From: Chromera velia
Taxonomy: Eukaryota; Sar; Chromeraceae
DNA length: 37,500 bases
Assembly (NCBI GenBank): GCA_018398765.1
Contig: JAHBMJ010000387.1
Coordinates: 5,794-43,293, forward strand
Direction: 5' to 3'
Part shown: positions 33,703 through 37,500 of the stretch, in pieces
Position numbering within the stretch: position 1 is the first letter of the stretch
How the letters are laid out: every line of letters starts with the position of its first letter
Notes under the pieces: model-generated
The model's database searches: none
What the model was told of the DNA's origin: nothing
The model's input: only the letters and a program-made list of their open reading frames with translations
Position numbers and translations under genes: made by a program

Positions 33703-34380
33703 ATCACCTCGGGGGGCAGCTTAACTTTGCTGAGATCAGCCGAGAAGCCCTGAGATCGCATGCACTCGCATAATATATTTTTTTATTTTTGGGGGGGGGG
33801 AATCGGTTCTATCTCTATCGCGGTTGGTCAGTGTCGCCCGAGTTCTAAAATATGCCCCTCAAGCAACTCGTACAGAGTCGCGATCGCGTGTGCCTAACCT
33901 CCCTGAACCTAAGTGCCACTTCAAAAAATATTATTAAGATGGTCTCTATTTGCAGCATCGTTTTTCAAGAGACCGTCAACGCCTGTGGCGTAGATGGCCA
34001 CGACACCATCCCGATATGCGGCTTTAGCTTTCAAGACACCGTAAATGATCCGCGCCTGCGGCGCAGACTTTTAAGCTTATCCAAAAATGCGGCTTGAACT
34101 TTGAAGTGGTAGTTAGGTTTAGGGAGGTCGCGTGCCTTACTTACTTTGTGCATATGTGTGCCCTTCAATACCCCTCAAGTGTAACTTGCACGGAGTTGCA
34201 CATGCATATACGATGTGCACAGTTCTGAAAAGCATACTTCGCTGCCATAGCCCCCGCCCCATGGCAACACACAACTTAGACATGCCTAAGCCCTGTGATG
34301 GTGTGCACCAATCAAATATGAGCGGACCCCCTAAATAGCCCCCCGAGGCATTCACCCAACTGGTTGGGTGTATCCCGTAT
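33703..34380. mobile_element. host element copy B, interrupted by MITE copy 3
   Basis: Same unit and orientation as copy A, starting 142 bp after it ends. Left inverted repeat at about 33706 (ACCTCGGGGGGC, one change), right at 34338-34349. It carries its MITE at a different internal site from copy A, so the two insertions are independent. Confidence 0.65.
33887..34137. mobile_element. MITE copy 3, nested in host element B
   Basis: The element is 33896-34128 (233 bp), with flanks CGTGTGCCT (33887-33895) and CGCGTGCCT (34129-34137), one mismatch. The empty site is seen in host copy A at about 33068-33078. The interior has two related blocks, each containing TTTCAAGA followed by a CGCCTG(C/T)GGCG core, suggesting an old internal duplication. 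Confidence 0.9.
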
Positions 34381-34812
34381 ATTATGCAATATTTATGCAA
34401 GCAATATGTGGTCCAAGGGCCCCTAAGTAAACAACACCGGCCCTTGCATGGCCCGGCATGCTGAACTGCCCTCCGCGCGGTGTTGCATGCGCATTATGGT
34501 CAACACAATGCGATACAATGCGCGATCAAAACCTTCCTTCCACTCTTTGCGGGACCAAGTTGTTACTATACGGAACCTTTGCGGGGCCAAGTCTGACGTT
34601 TAACCGAATCCGTGCAAGAACTTCTGACCTATATATATATAGCTGCGCTCCCCGATGCTTCAAAATTCGATTCTCTTGGTGAATGGAAGCAGATTTTCTT
34701 TGCCTTGTAGGTTGTGCGTGTGACTCCAACTCCATCTTTTGAAACTTAGGCAGCCGTCTACCCGTCTGGTTGTGCTTGAATAAATTCGTCAACCTCGTGC
34801 GTCTCCGTACCC
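34381..34812. promoter_or_regulatory. upstream region of the 271-residue gene, with TATATATATATA at 34630-34641
   Basis: A (TA)6 stretch lies about 172 bp before the start codon and could serve as a TATA element. No other gene is seen. Confidence 0.35.
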
Positions 34813-35628
34813 ATGTTTCTTTCACGCCTCAGAATGTGCGCCCCCGCTGTAAAGCGGGCGGTCGCCCCCGCAAGCCGGAGATTCTTCTCTCGTCCGGCTG
34901 TGCTTCTCGGTGGAGGTGCTGTCGCTGGTACCCTGGCGCAGACCTACCTGGGCTCTTCTGACAAGACCTGGTTTGACTCCAGGTACCATACCGAAAAGAG
35001 CGGAGATGACCTTTTGGAATTCTACCAAGACCATGCTCTTTTGCACGTCATTGCAATTCTTCCCTGGGCATATGATCTTGTCATGGGTAACGTGACCTTC
35101 GATGATGTCCCCGAGGAGGGTTGGGAGAACTCCACGACCAACAAAATGTTTGGAATGGAAGTCAGCTTCACCATCACCCAAGAGGATGGGGAGGACGAAG
35201 ATGGCAACGAGGTTGTCATGCAGTTCAACAGAAAGGAGCTCTTCAGAAACTACATCCCCGGAACCAAGATCCGGATTGCCGAGCAGATTTGGCACTTCGG
35301 TTTCACCCGCCAGGAAGACGGCACGTATGAAGTCTACCACACATCGACTTCCTACTGGGGCCCCTTCCCAGGCAAGTGGGTGATCACAGCGCACCAGCTG
35401 TTCGTCGCCTTCCTCTGCAAGCTGCATGTCAACAGCGAGGAATTCGGAAACGACACCGACGCTGCCGAGGAGCGTCTCCATCACCTTCCAAAGTGGATCA
35501 TGGGAATGCTCTTCGGAAAAGACAAGAAGACGAGCTTTGTGCAGGAGTTCATTGACACAGTCGTCGGCAAGCCCTCGAATGCCACCATCCTCGCAGCTCG
35601 TGCGAACCTCAAGGCTGCGGCTGAGTAA
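34813..35628 (+). CDS. probable mitochondrial protein of unknown function
   Basis: An intronless frame of 271 residues. The first 28 residues carry many Arg/Lys (5, 7, 14, 15, 22, 23, 27) and no acidic residue, ending RRFFSRP, which looks like a mitochondrial presequence. A hydrophobic Gly/Ala stretch at 29-45 could cross a membrane. The mature part has conserved-looking aromatic motifs (KTWFDSRYHTEKSGDDLLEF, AILPWAYDLVMGNVTFDDVP, EQIWHFGFTR, TSYWGPFPGKWVITAHQLF) and a charged loop EDGEDEDGNE. I do not recognise the family; a mitochondrial-complex or ribosome-associated subunit is only a guess. Codon use is strongly biased to C/G-ending codons, as in well-expressed genes. The start at 34813 includes the presequence; a second Met lies at residue 8. 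Confidence 0.85.
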   Translation: MFLSRLRMCAPAVKRAVAPASRRFFSRPAVLLGGGAVAGTLAQTYLGSSDKTWFDSRYHTEKSGDDLLEFYQDHALLHVIAILPWAYDLVMGNVTFDDVPEEGWENSTTNKMFGMEVSFTITQEDGEDEDGNEVVMQFNRKELFRNYIPGTKIRIAEQIWHFGFTRQEDGTYEVYHTSTSYWGPFPGKWVITAHQLFVAFLCKLHVNSEEFGNDTDAAEERLHHLPKWIMGMLFGKDKKTSFVQEFIDTVVGKPSNATILAARANLKAAAE

Positions 35629-37088
35629 AAAACTCGTGACTGTCTGCCCCCCGTCTCTGTCCTTCATTGCAGACGAAGACATCGCGGTAAAGCGTCATCC
35701 TGACACTGAAAAAAAAGGAACACATAAACAAAGGAAGAGTTTTGTTGTACCGAGGCATACTCCACCAGGAGGGGGGGCAGAGCGAAAGGTTCCAGTGCCC
35801 TTCCATTCTGTGGGATGGTCTCTCTGCAATTCATGTGAAAAAGTGCATGTGTGTGAAGGGTCGGTCAGGTGCATGCTTGGAATGTCTGACTTACTCACTT
35901 GCTGTGCTTGTTGGGAGGGTTCGTTGAAGGGAGAGTGAAGGGAAAGGATTCCTCGGCCAAGTTAGGCAGTTTCCAGGGGGTTCTTTGGAGGAGGTTGAGA
36001 AGAAAGTAAAAACCTGTGCCAGGCCTGGGATTGGACAGCAAAGTTTGACAGCTCCAGGCTCGGTTTCAGGGGACTGGGCCCTTTTGGGCATGTGCAGCGC
36101 ATGTAGACAGCCGAAGGTAGTAACAAAGAGAAGGAACTCCAGTGACGGCAAAAGAATGATGAAATCATAGCAGTGTCTCAAATTGCATCTTGACGTGTGT
36201 CTGGCTGAATGGCCAACATGCAGAAGTTTTCGATCTCTGTAAAGGTCTGTGTGTATGTCGATCGATCTGCTCAGTGATGAGTCACTGTCAGAGTCTGTAA
36301 CCGTGACTCTGACAGCATGTATACTTCATGAGCCAGCAAATCAAGCTCTGCATTCGCAGTGGTGATAGCTAGAGCAGTAGTTCCTTGGCGACTTCTTATG
36401 CAACGTCGGATGCGTTGGTTTATAGTCACTTTATACATAACAGTATATATAATAATACGTAGGTTTTCTAGACTAGTTTCTACAGCAAACTATGAAACAG
36501 TTTATGACTAAAACATAAATTTACTACTAGTATTAAAACTTAAAACTTGAAGACTCTGATGTTTCAATAGTTAGATATTTTAGCTTTGATTGATTTGGAC
36601 TGAATGTTAAAACTTAAAAGTTGAAAGCCCGGGTTTTCAAAGCCGCATGTTCTTTAGAATTTGAGTAGGAACTGTCAATTAAGAAACTTGAAGTCTAACC
36701 ATGCGCGACTCTTAGTATGACACTGCGACTCTAGCCTAGACTCTGGCCTATAAACCTAGGCCCAGACTCCAACGGGAGTCCGACCGTCGGACGATCATTT
36801 TATTATAGTATTCAAATCAGAATCAAATAGGTGATTCGGAATAATTTAGCTTCGAATAAATTAGAGATGATCGATCTAGTGATCGATGAATTAATCTTAA
36901 AGTAAATCGATTTTAAAACTTTTTTTTTGTAAAGTTTGAAGGTTTAGTATGTACATATTTATATAACAAAAAAAGTCTACGCCTCTTGCTATATATAGAC
37001 TCATTTTTTTGAATATCTTGTTGTTTACTGCATGCCATACAGTATCATACAGTGTTAGCTGAAAGTGTAAATAATGTATTATACTACG
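35629..37088. other. 3' flank and AT-rich intergenic island
   Basis: Mixed-composition 3' flank to about 36400, then AT-rich DNA to about 37080. It holds a perfect 11-bp hairpin (36285-36315), a repeated TTAAAACTTAAAA word (about 36533 and 36607) and a GTCCGAC/GTCGGAC palindrome near 36778. No gene is seen. Confidence 0.5.
36285..36315. other. 11-bp perfect hairpin
   Basis: Arms CTGTCAGAGTC (36285-36295) and GACTCTGACAG (36305-36315) with a 9-nt loop, in the 3' flank of the 271-residue gene. Function unknown. Confidence 0.6.
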
Positions 37089-37500
37089 TTATACTATGAA
37101 TTTGTCACCTGCTTCCCTGTCCTTCATTTCTTCAAGCAATTCGCTTTCCTTCAAATTTGTTCCTTTACAATTCAACCAGATATCGCTTGTATCGCATACG
37201 CACGGTTTGACGCCCCCCCACCCAGTTTTGAACCGCCATGCTGCATCATCAGGGAAGCATCCGTTGTCCCGATTTCCATTCGTCGCTAACAGCATTATTT
37301 CAAACTTGTAGTAATCTTCTTCATCCATCATCGTAAACTGCACCGAGTCCCAGCCGTCTCTTCGTAGTTTCTCCGCATAGTATGGCCAGTCGCGCTTACC
37401 AAAAAAACTATCTTCCGCGGCATACATCTGTACGACGTCTCGGTGAGTCTTAAAAGCTTTGGTCTTTCCGATATTTACGTAAACACCGGATCCTCTAGAA
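37089..37500 (-). CDS. unrecognised protein, C-terminal part (runs off window)
   Basis: An open frame from the right edge to a TAA at 37089-37091, giving at least 136 residues. It reads SGVYVNIGKTKAF, then WPYYAEKLRRDGWDSVQFTM, DEEDYYKFEIMLL, NGCFPDDAAWRFKTGWGG, and a Cys-rich stretch VKPCVCDTSDIWLNC before a charged end. The non-repetitive composition, and the Trp/Cys spacing typical of extracellular proteins, argue for a real gene. I cannot name the family. Its start and any upstream exons lie beyond the window; the first Met in view is at 37427. Confidence 0.6.
   Translation of the reverse strand, partial: SRGSGVYVNIGKTKAFKTHRDVVQMYAAEDSFFGKRDWPYYAEKLRRDGWDSVQFTMMDEEDYYKFEIMLLATNGNRDNGCFPDDAAWRFKTGWGGVKPCVCDTSDIWLNCKGTNLKESELLEEMKDREAGDKFIV

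Noticed and set aside
34532-34840. Minus-strand 286-residue ORF opposite the mitochondrial-type gene and a 99-residue ORF upstream of it
   Set aside because: Shadow of the biased codon use of the real gene; no motif and no consistent extension.
37486-37500. GGATCCTCTAGA at the right edge, a string also found in cloning-vector polylinkers
   Set aside because: The frame of the edge gene runs through it without a break and no further vector sequence is visible. Twelve bases at the edge are not enough to call contamination, though the next bases should be looked at.

Overview
This is nuclear DNA of a eukaryotic microbe. Genes are split by GT-AG introns, they lie far apart, and microsatellites run through introns and intergenic DNA. 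GC is near 50% by eye, apart from AT-rich islands. Alba, PH, single-domain channel and TPM genes, plus GCATGC motif clusters, would suit a chromerid-type alveolate such as Chromera or a stramenopile alga. This is an inference; nothing in the window fixes the species.

Layout. 1-616: 5' part of an Alba-domain gene (minus strand), running off the left edge. 617-1585: divergent promoter region with clustered GCATGC and GGTACG motifs. 1586-6926: multi-exon PH-domain gene (plus) with a very long disordered C-terminus. 6927-23390: gene desert of about 16 kb, holding many pyrimidine/purine microsatellites, an AT-rich island with three small inverted-repeat elements (21.5-22.1 kb) and an 860-bp polypurine tract. 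23391-23957: pyroglutamyl peptidase (minus). 24495-28408: six-exon gene for a single-domain voltage-gated cation channel (plus), head-to-head with the peptidase. 28.4-30.4 kb: AT-rich DNA with a 353-bp inverted-repeat element. 30474-32493: gene with very short introns (minus) for a signal peptide-TPM-transmembrane protein with an unidentified Cys-containing tail. 32.7-34.4 kb: two direct copies of a larger element, each carrying its own MITE insertion. 34813-35628: intronless gene for a probable mitochondrial protein of unknown function. 36.4-37.1 kb: AT-rich DNA. 37089-37500: 3' end of an unrecognised gene (minus), running off the right edge.

The genes do not form a pathway. The main new items are a MITE family with three copies, all flanked by 9-bp target duplications; two of these sit nested in a tandemly repeated host element. 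Other notable items are a near-identical compound microsatellite present twice in inverted orientation 19.5 kb apart, the TPM protein with its extra Cys domain, and a channel with a TLENW selectivity filter. Exon borders were set by hand from splice motifs, reading phase and domain continuity; no transcript data were available.
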